A stretch of DNA of 64,000 nucleotides from Butyricicoccus sp. Marseille-Q5471 (GCF_951230135.1 NZ_CATNVC010000001.1:202746-266745); one strand, 5' to 3'; numbered from the stretch's first letter, positions 46,705 through 55,250 are shown. Numbers and translations: made by a program. Notes: generated by a model from the sequence alone, not told the origin.

Positions 46705-47202
46705 ATGCCACGCAAACAAAGCATTAATGTCACCGTGCAGATTGACAAGGCCACACTGACCGAAGCAATACAGGATGCACAAATAAACGCTGCACCACAG
46801 ATAGCACCCGAAGTTATCTCTGAATCCATATTGGCCGCAATCGAACAGCATAAAACCAATGAGATGATCTTAGCTGACAAAAACGCTGCCACAAACTATA
46901 CGCGTGTTATTATTACTGGTATGCTTTGGGTTATCGGTGGTACCGCTGGCCTATTCGCATTAGGTTTTGCTATCATGGTATTCGGTGTTTTTGGGCGCGC
47001 CGGAGATTCTCTACCAACAAAAATCACACTGTCTATCCTCTGTGGTGCTCTTACCACAATTCTTGCAACCATTTCATACATTACCTTTGTTACCGCATCC
47101 CGTATCCAGAAGGAAAATGATCGTCAGTTTCTAGCTTCCTTTTTAGCCTGTATTGCATCTACTGTTGCATTACTCATTTCAATCCTTCAATATGTAAAAT
47201 AA
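46705..47202 (+). CDS. Small three-helix membrane protein, partner of KAP NTPase
   Basis: 165 residues. The amino-terminal 60 are soluble (QSINVTVQIDKATLTEAIQD), followed by three membrane segments at about 71-95, 106-128 and 143-163. GGAGG lies seven bases upstream. It is AT-richer than the phage genes and transcribed against them, together with the KAP gene after a short hairpin. It may anchor the NTPase to the membrane. Confidence 0.7.
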   Translation: MPRKQSINVTVQIDKATLTEAIQDAQINAAPQIAPEVISESILAAIEQHKTNEMILADKNAATNYTRVIITGMLWVIGGTAGLFALGFAIMVFGVFGRAGDSLPTKITLSILCGALTTILATISYITFVTASRIQKENDRQFLASFLACIASTVALLISILQYVK

Positions 47203-47228
47203 AAAGAGACGGCAATCCCGTCTCTTTC
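47203..47228 (+). terminator. Terminator or attenuator between the cargo genes
   Basis: AAAGAGACGG/CCGTCTCTTT stem. Almost the same hairpin recurs at 48718 after the KAP gene. Confidence 0.75.
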
Positions 47229-47293
47229 CCTCAGTAAATAATTCTACATTTCAACTCATTTTATATTTTATTTGTTAAATAAGGAGTCCCACT

Positions 47294-48712
47294 ATGCAGG
47301 AATCCCTTTACTTCTCAGAGCATGACGAGTTTTCCAGAAAAAAGTATGCTGACTTTCTTAAAGATTTAATCTTAAACTGTAATGAATATAAGCGAGATAA
47401 CGCTTCAGACGCCTATTCCATAGCTATCGATTCTTCTTGGGGAACAGGTAAATCATATTTCTTCAATATGTTCACGAACTATCTTTATGGGATGGAAAGT
47501 GAAAAAGATATTATGCCTTCGGACAATCCCGTGCCATTCGTTGTTGTTAATTACAATGCTTGGTCAAATGACTATTGGGATGATTCATTTACCCCCTTTT
47601 TACAGGCCATTCTTTCAAATGATCGTTTTATGGGGTGTGATTGCGTTGCAAAAATAAAGCGGATTGCTTCTTCCATTATCAATGCTCTTGACAATCCGAT
47701 TTCAAAAACCTATAAGGAATATCACAAGAGCAATCCACTCGCAAAATTATCCGTAATGCAAATCCAGCTCAGCAATCTCAAATCCTATTTCTCAAAACTA
47801 ATTAAGGAACTTGGCGATTCTACGAAGCTAATTGTAATTGTAGATGAATTAGATCGTTGCAAACCATTGTTTGCAATTCAAACTCTGGAAATTGTAAAAC
47901 ACTTTTTGGATATTAAAGACATTGTTTTTGTATTTGCCGTAGATCTTTCTCAGCTTTCTCAATCTATTAAGGCCATATATGGGAGCGGTTTAGATGCAAC
48001 AGGCTATCTTTGCAAATTTTTTGATTATATTACAAAATTCCCTCAGCCCGACTTGCATTCTCTTATTTCAAAAAATCTTCCTACATTTCATAGCCCCCTG
48101 TATAGTGAACCTTCAATCCCAGAACCCCCTAGCACTATAGTAAATTACCTTTTAGACCTCTATCAAGCCTTTGATTTATCCATTCGTGATTTTCAAACAA
48201 TTTTGCAAAATTACAAAATAATGTATCATAATTTTCTATCTGCCTATGAGCTTATTCAAGCTCATAAGATTTATCTATTCTGCCTAGTCATGAAATATAA
48301 ATATCCTCTTATCTTCACAGATTTATTTATTAAAAACACAGATTCCCAGAAGCGCTTTGCCGAGTTAGGCTTAGCCGTTAATAATCTCTGCAGTAAGCAT
48401 CAGAATCCATTAAAAAATTTTGAATTTAATCTTGTATCACGCAAATGTATTGGCGACATGACGGAACAACTCTCAGATTCTTCAATATATATTTCAGACA
48501 TCAGATTTGATGCGTTAAACAATGAATTGTTATTTCCACACCCAGGTTATGGGATAAACTATGAATACAGAATAAATTCCAAAACTTGGAGTGGATCACT
48601 TTTCTACCCGGATTGGAAACACTTGGAAGAAATCAAATCGCTACCTTATGGCCAGTACATTCACCAGCAACTTGAGTGCTTTAACTTTTCAAATAGCCTA
48701 TCTTCTGATTAA
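47294..48712 (+). CDS. KAP family P-loop NTPase
   Basis: 472-residue AAA-like STAND-related NTPase. Walker A SSWGTGKS (47-54); Walker B IVIVDELDRCKP (about 182-193), then FVFAVDLSQLSQSIKAIYG, both diagnostic of the KAP family. The family (named for Kidins220/ARMS and PifA) includes the F-plasmid PifA protein that excludes phage T7. The C-terminal half is helical without a known domain and no membrane helices are obvious, which fits anchoring by the preceding gene. It is AT-rich, unlike its neighbours, and so probably acquired. An exclusion role is inferred. Confidence 0.85.
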   Translation: MQESLYFSEHDEFSRKKYADFLKDLILNCNEYKRDNASDAYSIAIDSSWGTGKSYFFNMFTNYLYGMESEKDIMPSDNPVPFVVVNYNAWSNDYWDDSFTPFLQAILSNDRFMGCDCVAKIKRIASSIINALDNPISKTYKEYHKSNPLAKLSVMQIQLSNLKSYFSKLIKELGDSTKLIVIVDELDRCKPLFAIQTLEIVKHFLDIKDIVFVFAVDLSQLSQSIKAIYGSGLDATGYLCKFFDYITKFPQPDLHSLISKNLPTFHSPLYSEPSIPEPPSTIVNYLLDLYQAFDLSIRDFQTILQNYKIMYHNFLSAYELIQAHKIYLFCLVMKYKYPLIFTDLFIKNTDSQKRFAELGLAVNNLCSKHQNPLKNFEFNLVSRKCIGDMTEQLSDSSIYISDIRFDALNNELLFPHPGYGINYEYRINSKTWSGSLFYPDWKHLEEIKSLPYGQYIHQQLECFNFSNSLSSD

Positions 48713-48717
48713 ATCAT

Positions 48718-48747
48718 AAAAAAGAGACGGTTTCCCGTCTCTTTTTT
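48718..48747. terminator. Terminator after the KAP gene
   Basis: AAAAAAGAGACGG/CCGTCTCTTTTTT stem with runs on both strands; also serves the convergent resolvase gene. Confidence 0.9.
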
Positions 48748-49355
48748 CATTCTCCACCCTGCTGCATCCTTACCAGCTTATAAAACGTTGTCTTTTTAAT
48801 CCCAAGTTCCTGCATTGCACGCGTCGCGGAAATCCCTCCGCGTAACCAAATGCTGTAAATCTCATCCCATCGTTCCGGGTATTCCGCCGCAGGCCGTCCC
48901 AAGTGCCGCCCCTGCATCTGCGCGGCGGCGATCCCTTCGGCCTGCCGCTGCCGAATCGTCATGCGCTCCTGCTCGGCAATACTGGAAAGCACTTCAATGA
49001 GAATATTATTTACCATATCCATGACCCACCCTTGATCGGACGGCAAATCCGTCATCGTCGTGGGAATGTCGATCACCTTAAGCCGAATGCTGTGTGCCTT
49101 GAACCATTCGAGTTCCCGCTTGACCTGCTCCTTGTTTCGTCCCAACCGATCGAGCGATTTCACAACAAGCGTATCGCCCGCGCGAAGCAGCGTATCCCGT
49201 AGCGAGCGATAACCCGGCCTGTCGAAATTTTTCCCACTCTCCTTGTCGGTGATAATATCCCGATCATCCAGCACGTGCGCCCGCAGCGCGAAAATCTGTC
49301 GATCCAAATTTTGTTCTTTTGAGCTGACTCTCGCATACCCGTATATCTTTTCCAT
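48747..49355 (-). CDS. Small serine recombinase (resolvase/invertase family)
   Basis: 202 residues. The catalytic serine is in YGYARVSSKEQNLDRQ (about 8-10), with RLGRN and the E-helix (LIEVLSSIAEQERMTIRQRQ), then a C-terminal helix-turn-helix (ATRAMQELGIKKTTFYKL). The start at 49355 follows GGAG at ten bases. Its size suggests resolution or inversion rather than integration. No fibre-gene inversion sites were recognised. The upstream region is rich in TTTGCGAAC repeats, possible binding sites. Confidence 0.9.
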   Translation of the reverse strand: MEKIYGYARVSSKEQNLDRQIFALRAHVLDDRDIITDKESGKNFDRPGYRSLRDTLLRAGDTLVVKSLDRLGRNKEQVKRELEWFKAHSIRLKVIDIPTTMTDLPSDQGWVMDMVNNILIEVLSSIAEQERMTIRQRQAEGIAAAQMQGRHLGRPAAEYPERWDEIYSIWLRGGISATRAMQELGIKKTTFYKLVRMQQGGE

Positions 49356-49384
49356 ATTGTTACAACTCCAATTGTCAAATCTGT

Positions 49385-49545
49385 GCATTTGTGCGATGTG
49401 GTTGACTTATACCCGTTTTCCGTTCGCAAATACCCCTTTTCTTTTGCGCACGTTCATTTATATTTTTTGTACCTTTGCGAACGCAACAGGCATGAAAATA
49501 GCCTGCACATTTGCCGCGCCGCAAAGGTACACCTTTGCGAACATA
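49385..49545. repeat. Cluster of TTTGCGAAC-type repeats
   Basis: CCTTTGCGAAC at 49472-49482 and 49532-49542, inverted GTTCGCAAATA at 49422-49432, and related TTTTGCGCACGTTC near 49442 and GCGCCGCAAAGG near 49517. They fill the 220-base gap upstream of the resolvase gene and are candidates for resolvase, regulator or replication-initiator sites. Confidence 0.5.
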
Positions 49546-49578
49546 GCGTTGGCACCACCGATATGGTATATTACAGCA

Positions 49579-49956
49579 TTATCCCGCCGCCCTCTGCAAA
49601 TATTCGTCATGTAGTTTTCGCGGCCGCTGTTCGTCTGCATACCCAACTTGAAAAGCAATCGGCAGCCATCGCCACCCCTCGAAATACCGTAGGCGAAAAA
49701 CCGTCCGCATACGGCTGTCGCGGATGTGGTCTATAAAAGCTTCTACTTTGTGAAGCTGCTCCGTGTATTCCGCTTTCGTGCGCCGCAGCTCTTCCGTTCT
49801 GCGCCTGATCTCCGCTTCCGGATCATCAGTCAGCGAATACAAACCATAAAGCATACTGTTTTCATCCGCCTTGTCTTGTAGGCTTGCAAGCTGGTTCTCT
49901 AACACAATGACTTCATTTTTCAGTTTTAAAAACTGCTCTAGCTCTGATTTTGTCAT
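49579..49956 (-). CDS. Late transcription regulator (ArpU/RinA-like, DUF1492)
   Basis: 125 residues. The start at 49956 follows AGGAGG at nine bases. A coiled-coil amino half (LKLKNEVIVLENQLASLQDK) precedes a sigma-region-4-like end (TVFRLRYFEGWRWLPIAFQV). Proteins of this kind lie at the junction of early and late genes in Firmicutes phages and activate packaging and head genes, which here start at TerS 3 kb downstream, beyond the cargo insertion. Confidence 0.75.
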   Translation of the reverse strand: MTKSELEQFLKLKNEVIVLENQLASLQDKADENSMLYGLYSLTDDPEAEIRRRTEELRRTKAEYTEQLHKVEAFIDHIRDSRMRTVFRLRYFEGWRWLPIAFQVGYADEQRPRKLHDEYLQRAAG

Positions 49957-50074
49957 TGCTCCGCACCTCCTGTTTTGGGACGCATCCCGTCCACTCGTAC
50001 CGTCTGCAAAATCCCTCGTTTTTTTGAATCCAAGCAATAGAAAGAAGAAAACAGAATCCCCAATGAGAATAATG

Positions 50075-50296
50075 TCACTCAGCATGGGAACCATCCCTGC
50101 TTCTGCGGGAATCTTCTTTCGGCAACTCGGCGTGTCCGGCTTCCCGCTCTGGTATCTGGCATTCCCGGCCGGCACCCCTGTCCCGCACCGTCCCGCAAAC
50201 TGCGTTTTCTGTTGTCGGAAAGATAGACCTTTTCCTAGCCCATAAAGCGGCCACTCTTTCCGCTGTTTCTTTGTCTATTCCTTTTCCAAGGTTCAT
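50075..50296 (-). CDS. Hypothetical small protein
   Basis: 73 residues starting MNLGKGIDKETAERVAALWA, six bases after the Rep-like stop and with a weak site (AGGTAAAG). The amino half looks protein-like and the rest is Arg/Glu-rich. It may be translated by coupling. Otherwise the region from 49957 to 50302 holds nothing recognisable. Confidence 0.4.
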   Translation of the reverse strand: MNLGKGIDKETAERVAALWARKRSIFPTTENAVCGTVRDRGAGRECQIPEREAGHAELPKEDSRRSRDGSHAE

Positions 50297-50302
50297 CCCG
50301 CT

Positions 50303-51097
50303 TTACCTGTTCATGCGCTTATTCCGCGTCCTATCGCGTTTATCGCAATAGCGTTGATATGCCTTGAAATCTACAATTCGCCCGATCATGTATTCATACC
50401 CGCCATATTGATTTTCGTCCCCGGTGCGATAAATCAGTTTTACCCCGGGCGGCACTTCCAACCTTGCATTGTCAGCAATCCACGAGCGCACCGGCTTTTC
50501 CGGTTTAATCAGGTTTTTGGAGTGTGACCAGCACCGCGCCCCCTGAGGCTGCTCCTTGTATGTTTTCATGAGATATTCACATGTGTCGCGGAATACATCG
50601 TCAGCACCATCCAATCGCCGCGCCGTGAACGCTCCGGCCGTCCAGCACTTATTAAGTGCCGGGAAATCAAGCGGCTGTCCATTCCCATCAAACCCTAAAG
50701 CATTTATTATCAGATGCACATGCAGCCGCACGCCGATTCCCTCACGGTCATGCTCTTCAATAACCCATAAGTATTTCAGTTCTTTCCCGTGCCGCCTGTA
50801 TTCCTTGCGCATGTCGCGAAGGAACTTGTCCAAAAGCCTTTTGAGCATTTCCCGCGTTGGAGGATCACCGGCAACATCCAATCCTAAAAACCAATCTCGC
50901 CCGGCCTTAAAGTTAAGGCATACATAACGCATCATCGTAAATACAGCTTGCCTTTTATTGATCTCCCGCTTTGATTCAGCGGTTTTCTTTTTCTTCTTTT
51001 CCCGAACCTTCGGCGGATCATTCGGCATAATGCTGTGCGTGTATGTATACCCCTCATACAGCATCCCGGATGCCTGTTCTTTCTTTATTTTCGACAT
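50303..51097 (-). CDS. HUH-type replication initiator-like protein
   Basis: 264 residues. The HUH metal motif is visible as VRLHVHLIIN (about 131-140), preceded by KYLWVIEEHDREG, as in rolling-circle replication initiators of plasmids and small phages (ORF2/G2P-like). A lysine-rich amino terminus (VREKKKKK) is followed by a helical segment. The candidate nucleophile tyrosine is near YLMKTYKEQPQG. It is unusual in a dsDNA tailed phage, and no DnaA/DnaC-like or primase-helicase gene is visible, so it may start phage replication. Confidence 0.75.
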   Translation of the reverse strand: MSKIKKEQASGMLYEGYTYTHSIMPNDPPKVREKKKKKTAESKREINKRQAVFTMMRYVCLNFKAGRDWFLGLDVAGDPPTREMLKRLLDKFLRDMRKEYRRHGKELKYLWVIEEHDREGIGVRLHVHLIINALGFDGNGQPLDFPALNKCWTAGAFTARRLDGADDVFRDTCEYLMKTYKEQPQGARCWSHSKNLIKPEKPVRSWIADNARLEVPPGVKLIYRTGDENQYGGYEYMIGRIVDFKAYQRYCDKRDRTRNKRMNR

Positions 51098-51153
51098 ATC
51101 CTTACTTTCCTTACTATATTTGCAATGAACAGTCTGTTTGCAAAGCAGGGCGC

Positions 51154-51390
51154 CTAAATAGCGCCCTGCTTCTTTTTACCCTTAGCTATGTAATCCCCCC
51201 GCAACCTGTCCAGCAATACTTCGTCAGCCTGATCTGGCAGCGTGTCGCGTAATTCATGTACTGCATTTGCCATTTCAGATGGATAAACCCCACTTTGCAA
51301 AGCTGCTTCCAGCACACTTTCGGTTTCGGTTTTGGGAAACCTTCCAAACGTTTGATAAAACCGAAGATAAACAATTCCTAAATCAAGCAC
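51154..51390 (-). CDS. Hypothetical phage protein
   Basis: 78 residues, probable GTG start at 51390 overlapping the previous stop region. Helical, with VLEAALQSGVYPSEMANAVHEL and a basic tail. Possibly coupled to Rep translation downstream. No family recognised. Confidence 0.6.
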   Translation of the reverse strand: MLDLGIVYLRFYQTFGRFPKTETESVLEAALQSGVYPSEMANAVHELRDTLPDQADEVLLDRLRGDYIAKGKKKQGAI

Positions 51391-51538
51391 GGCTCTTGTG
51401 CTTCACCTCGTATCTCGCGCAAAACCCCAGTTTCCCGCACCGGCGGCACACAAGCCACAAGCTGTTCTTCGATTGACGGATTACCTTGCGATCCTTTTCA
51501 AGTTCACGCACACATTCCGCACATATCGTCTTTCTCAT
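51383..51538 (-). CDS. Zinc-ribbon small protein
   Basis: 51 residues: MRKTICAECVRELEKDRKVI, then LVCRRCGKLGFC. Two CxxC pairs make a probable zinc knuckle. It overlaps the stop of the preceding gene (ATGA) and the start of the next, a typical tight phage early operon. It is below many annotation size limits. Confidence 0.65.
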   Translation of the reverse strand: MRKTICAECVRELEKDRKVIRQSKNSLWLVCRRCGKLGFCARYEVKHKSRA

Positions 51539-51837
51539 TCGCTTTCCGCCCTTTCCTGAGGAGCCATATTTGCAAACCCCAAAACACGCACTTCCTGCCC
51601 TTCTTCCGTCTCTATGAAATGTATCAATTCTCTTTCATACATCATGCACGCCAGTCTCCCCACCACGTATTTTTTCAAATTCTCGCGTTGTGCCGAACTA
51701 CTTTCCCGATCCGCACGCATGGTATAAACTACTCGTTCAATATGTTTCGGCTGATATAGTGCAACAACCTCACAGCGCATTATTCCGCCCAACCTATGTA
51801 CCATCCACTTTTTCAGTCGAAACCACAAGTTATTCAT
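51535..51837 (-). CDS. Hypothetical phage early protein
   Basis: 100 residues starting MNNLWFRLKKWMVHRLGG. An amphipathic basic start is followed by a strand-rich region and KKYVVGRLACMMYERELIHF. It overlaps the clamp-like gene by eight bases. No known family. Confidence 0.6.
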   Translation of the reverse strand: MNNLWFRLKKWMVHRLGGIMRCEVVALYQPKHIERVVYTMRADRESSSAQRENLKKYVVGRLACMMYERELIHFIETEEGQEVRVLGFANMAPQERAESE

Positions 51838-52426
51838 TTTCTTCCCCTCTCAATCTGACCGGAAGAACCAGCTTAATATTTTTACATTTCGAATCCAGTC
51901 CAGAAGCCCTTGTCTGAATGACAATAGGTCCCAGCTCTCCATGAAACCTTAGTTCAATGCGCCGGTTTAAATTTTCCGTCGTGCTTGCGGCCTTCAACGC
52001 CTTTAACAGATAACTTCCATTTACGCCGATCCGAAATTCCGGTGCATTGTGCGGAATGGCCTTTTGCACATCGAAAAACTTCTCTGCATCCGGCACCGAA
52101 TACGCAAATTGCATATCCCCAATTCGAACTGATGTTCTGCCGTCCTCTAACCGATCAACAACCGCCAGTTCCCCGTTCTTTCTTCCGATCGGTGGAAGTG
52201 TTGTCCGAATGAGTACAACAAAATCTTCATCGACCGAATCACATACCGCCCATTCTGTCGAAAGAGTATATCCGTCCACCGCCGCTGCTTCTACGCAACA
52301 ACCGTCTTTATGAAATTGCAGCCGAATATGATCCCGTTCCGGTCTGCTACCGGCTCTCCCTCTAAAATCCCTAGTGGCAGCAATCAGCCGCCGCAGCTCT
52401 CGCGCATCCATAACCGCCTTCATCAT
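51830..52426 (-). CDS. Half-size DNA polymerase sliding-clamp (DnaN-like) protein
   Basis: 198 residues, about half of a bacterial beta clamp. MKAVMDARELRRLIAATRDF corresponds to the start of a clamp domain, EFRIGVNGSYLLKALKAAST to the start of the last domain, and KNIKLVLPVRLRG to the classic C-terminal LxLPVR end. Two of three clamp domains are probably present, so it could trimerise, like T4 gp45, or act as a clamp decoy. The starts at 52426 and 52423 are adjacent, with AAGGGG upstream. Confidence 0.7.
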   Translation of the reverse strand: MMKAVMDARELRRLIAATRDFRGRAGSRPERDHIRLQFHKDGCCVEAAAVDGYTLSTEWAVCDSVDEDFVVLIRTTLPPIGRKNGELAVVDRLEDGRTSVRIGDMQFAYSVPDAEKFFDVQKAIPHNAPEFRIGVNGSYLLKALKAASTTENLNRRIELRFHGELGPIVIQTRASGLDSKCKNIKLVLPVRLRGEENE

Positions 52427-52542
52427 CGTACCCCTTCCATTTTCATTTGTCCGGGAAGCACGACAACTTCCCCACTTCGTTTTTTCTGTTGCATAGTAAT
52501 ATCCTTCCGCAAATGCCGCGCCTTCTTTTTTAGATCTGGCAC
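52423..52542 (-). CDS. Possible 39-residue phage peptide
   Basis: GTG start at 52542 nine bases after GGAG, product PDLKKKARHLRKDI then VVVLPGQMKMEGVR, and ATGA overlap with the clamp gene. The tight coupling is the main support. Confidence 0.35.
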   Translation of the reverse strand: MPDLKKKARHLRKDITMQQKKRSGEVVVLPGQMKMEGVR

Positions 52543-52568
52543 CGTCACCTTCTCCACACAATTTCTGT

Positions 52569-54335
52569 TTATCCCGCCATCACCTCTTCCAACTCTGCCA
52601 TGGTTCGAATCTCCGCAATGCAGCGCTCCGGCCAATTCGCCCGAACAAGTGCCGTTCCAAATGGCGGCGGAACAGAATTTCCAACTTTACGCACCTGTTC
52701 ATATTTCGGATATGGTTTTCCCATGTCGTCACGGTCAATAATATAATCTGGTGGAAATCCCTGTGCGTTATAAAGTTCGCGTGGTTCCAGCATCCGCATA
52801 CCAATATCCACGATCTGATATTTACTTCCTAGTACCTCAATCACGCCGAATCGATCTTTTGTTGTAATCGTGTCAAGTGGCACATTTGCGGACTGTCCTA
52901 CACCCTGCCCGTAGTATTTAATCAGGAACGCGCGAACCTCTGCAAAATGCCTTCCACCTGCCGTTATCGTCTGTAACGGTGCATCCGCTGGTTGTCCAAT
53001 ATCACATCCTTTGTACTTAGAAATGAATGCGGAAACGACTGCATGTTTTTGCGTGGAAACAACAGTTCCCAGCGGTTTTTCAAGGTCACATACGCGTGGT
53101 AGTTGTCCTGTACGCTCTCCGTATCCCACTTCTATCATTGAAGCTGCAGCCAATCCATAACGCGGCGACGTATCAATTGTCATAATCGGCGCATCACATT
53201 CCTGCCCGCGCACATCTGCGTTCCCCGTCTCACTGTGATATTGAATCAAGCATGGAGCAACTACACCAAATCCGTTTTTTGCAGTCAATGTTGGAAGTGG
53301 TTCTTCTACCGTCTGTCCCCGGAATTGTTCTCCCGTATGGTTTACCTGAACAACCAGCGGTGTTACCAGGCAGCTTTCATTTTTACTTACTACCGTTCGA
53401 AGCGGTTCACTGATTCCGCGCGAACGGTCTTGCGCTGATGTTTGACCAATTGACACAATGAACGGCTCCGGATTATCTACAATAAACTTTTGAATCCCTC
53501 GCGCAATTCTTCGCATCGTGTTCTCTGCCAGCGGTTTTTTTCGTTCGAATATGGATTGGCAAGGCCTGTCCCATTCGATGCATTCCGCAGCCGTCCGCCA
53601 AGGCAGCAGCCTTCCTTCCTGTACCGCTTCACTTTTTGGATCCCCGTGTGTCGCTTCCGGCCAAACAATTCTTTTGCCGTCTCTGCGAAAGAGAATAAAT
53701 AACCGTCTGCGTGTTGTTGGTGCGCCATAGTCGCACGCCGTCAAAACATTCCACTCGGCTTCATATCCCATACCGCGCATAGCGGAAATAAACTGCCGAA
53801 ACGTTTTTCCTGATCTTTTTTTGTCTGGCACAAGCTGCTGTTCCTGTACCGGAACACGCTCGCCCGGCGCAGCAAGTGTACCGTCGAGTTTAAGCACGCG
53901 GCCTGTTGCTTTGTCTCGCTTTGCAACCAATGGCCCCCATGTCATAAACTCCGGCACATTTTCCATGCTGATAATGCGGGCTTTGACTGTTCCTGCCCAG
54001 CGTGCTACAACCCAAGCAAGGCCGCGAATGGACTTTTTAACAGGTGTTCCACCCTTCGCAACGCTGAAATGCGTGCAATCAGGCGAAAAATGCGCCCATC
54101 CTACTGATCGCCCTCGCACTGTTTTTTTGGGGTCTACATCGAATATGCTCTCATTGTAATGCTCTGTGCGTGGATGGTTTGCCCTGTGCTGTGCAATGGC
54201 GGCCGCATCGTGGTTAATGCCTATATCTACCGGCGTTCCTGTCGCAATCTCAATCCCCGTTGACATGCCGCCACCGCCGCAAAAGCCATCAACAATGATT
54301 TCATCGAACAAGCATGTTTGCCCTTTCACATCCAT
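52569..54335 (-). CDS. DNA (cytosine-5) methyltransferase
   Basis: 588 residues. The SAM-binding motif VDGFCGGGGMSTGIEIATG (12-30) and the catalytic Cys motif FSPDCTHFSVAKGG (about 83-96) are clear, followed by ISMENVPEF (ENV) and a long C-terminal target region with repeated PLxT segments (EPLRTVVSKNESC, EPLPTLTAKNGFG, APLQTITAGGRHF). The terminal VGNSVPPPFG is motif X. No partner nuclease is adjacent, so it probably modifies phage DNA to escape host restriction. Confidence 0.93.
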   Translation of the reverse strand: MDVKGQTCLFDEIIVDGFCGGGGMSTGIEIATGTPVDIGINHDAAAIAQHRANHPRTEHYNESIFDVDPKKTVRGRSVGWAHFSPDCTHFSVAKGGTPVKKSIRGLAWVVARWAGTVKARIISMENVPEFMTWGPLVAKRDKATGRVLKLDGTLAAPGERVPVQEQQLVPDKKRSGKTFRQFISAMRGMGYEAEWNVLTACDYGAPTTRRRLFILFRRDGKRIVWPEATHGDPKSEAVQEGRLLPWRTAAECIEWDRPCQSIFERKKPLAENTMRRIARGIQKFIVDNPEPFIVSIGQTSAQDRSRGISEPLRTVVSKNESCLVTPLVVQVNHTGEQFRGQTVEEPLPTLTAKNGFGVVAPCLIQYHSETGNADVRGQECDAPIMTIDTSPRYGLAAASMIEVGYGERTGQLPRVCDLEKPLGTVVSTQKHAVVSAFISKYKGCDIGQPADAPLQTITAGGRHFAEVRAFLIKYYGQGVGQSANVPLDTITTKDRFGVIEVLGSKYQIVDIGMRMLEPRELYNAQGFPPDYIIDRDDMGKPYPKYEQVRKVGNSVPPPFGTALVRANWPERCIAEIRTMAELEEVMAG

Positions 54336-54580
54336 ATTCCTTTCAACCCCAAAACCACATATCCTTCTTTGACAAACACCGGATCATCAAGCAAATAGCA
54401 AACCTCACGCACAATCTGACGACCCGTATACGTTTCAGGCGGTACGAATTCCTGTAAGTATAATACATCCCCCACATGGTAATCGCGATCATTGAACCGC
54501 ACTTCAAACGACTTAACGCCCTTTTCAACATCCAAGAAATGTTTGGGCAATATCTTCAAATAGTGGTGCTGCCTACTCAT
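54326..54580 (-). CDS. DUF3850 (ASCH-like) domain protein
   Basis: 84 residues. HYLKILPKHFLDVEKGVKSF, FEVRFNDRDYHVGDVLYLQE, ETYTGRQIVREV and GYVVLGLKG match the DUF3850 pattern, an ASCH/PUA-like small domain found in phage early genes and thought to bind nucleic acid. The start at 54580 follows GGAGGAG. It overlaps the methyltransferase start by ten bases. Confidence 0.85.
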   Translation of the reverse strand: MSRQHHYLKILPKHFLDVEKGVKSFEVRFNDRDYHVGDVLYLQEFVPPETYTGRQIVREVCYLLDDPVFVKEGYVVLGLKGIWM

Positions 54581-54767
54581 TGTTGTACTCCTCCCGTCCA
54601 ACGCGTTCTTTTACAAATTCATACTTGTGATACTTCCCAAGCTGGCTTCTCCAAAGCATCTTCCGAAATGTGTCCAACCTAACGCCCAGCATCTGAGCAC
54701 AGTCCCTTCCGGACCCGAAAGCAAGAACCCGATCTGTTTGCGCATCATAAACCGTAAAATAAAACAT
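54573..54767 (-). CDS. Hypothetical small phage protein
   Basis: 64 residues (MFYFTVYDAQTDRVLAFGSG ... DCAQMLGVRLDTFRKML). A strand-strand-helix plan with an HTH-like segment. Overlaps the DUF3850 gene by eight bases. Similar short proteins occur in Firmicutes phage early operons. Confidence 0.65.
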   Translation of the reverse strand: MFYFTVYDAQTDRVLAFGSGRDCAQMLGVRLDTFRKMLWRSQLGKYHKYEFVKERVGREEYNNE

Positions 54768-54773
54768 GATGCG

Positions 54774-55142
54774 TCATCCTTTCCAAGCCTTCATTACTTG
54801 CTCACAGCAGTATTCCGGTGAATTGTTGTTCACCCAATCAGTAAACAGGTCTCTTTTATATGAATCTCTTGCATATACTTCTTGTGCGAAATTTCGCTCC
54901 ATAGTCTGAATGTTATAAATAAACATGATCCAATCGTCGTGCTCCGCATTCGAAACGAAAACAACTATAAAAGGGTTTCCTGTATCATGCACCGCAGATA
55001 TATTGATTTTCCCAATGTTCATTTCGAACCCGCTTCCATACTGATCCGGTTTGCTCCCATATATGTACCGAATCCCCTTGCATGTGCCAAATTCGCGCTT
55101 AAACAGCGCCTTTGCATCCTGCATCCCAAACCGCTTTTTCAA
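54774..55142 (-). CDS. Hypothetical phage protein
   Basis: 122 residues, mixed strand and helix, with IYGSKPDQYGSGFEMNIGKI, AEHDDWIMFIYNIQTMERNF and a Cys pair near the end (SPEYCCEQ). No recognised family. Follows the perfect inverted repeat at 55216. Confidence 0.6.
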   Translation of the reverse strand: MKKRFGMQDAKALFKREFGTCKGIRYIYGSKPDQYGSGFEMNIGKINISAVHDTGNPFIVVFVSNAEHDDWIMFIYNIQTMERNFAQEVYARDSYKRDLFTDWVNNNSPEYCCEQVMKAWKG

Positions 55143-55215
55143 TTTTCAAACCTCCATAGCTTGCATTTTTGCAGCTGGTCGGGTATAATGACCCTATAAA
55201 AACATTTTTCTTGTT

Positions 55216-55250
55216 CCGGCCGATAGAAAGCCCCACTTTCTATCGGCCGG
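55216..55250. repeat. Perfect 15-bp inverted repeat
   Basis: CCGGCCGATAGAAAG (55216-55230), loop CCCCA, exact complement to 55250. The T-run follows only on the plus strand, where there is no gene to end; on the minus (transcribed) strand it would be a stable hairpin at the end of the gene 55240-55458. Confidence 0.7.
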
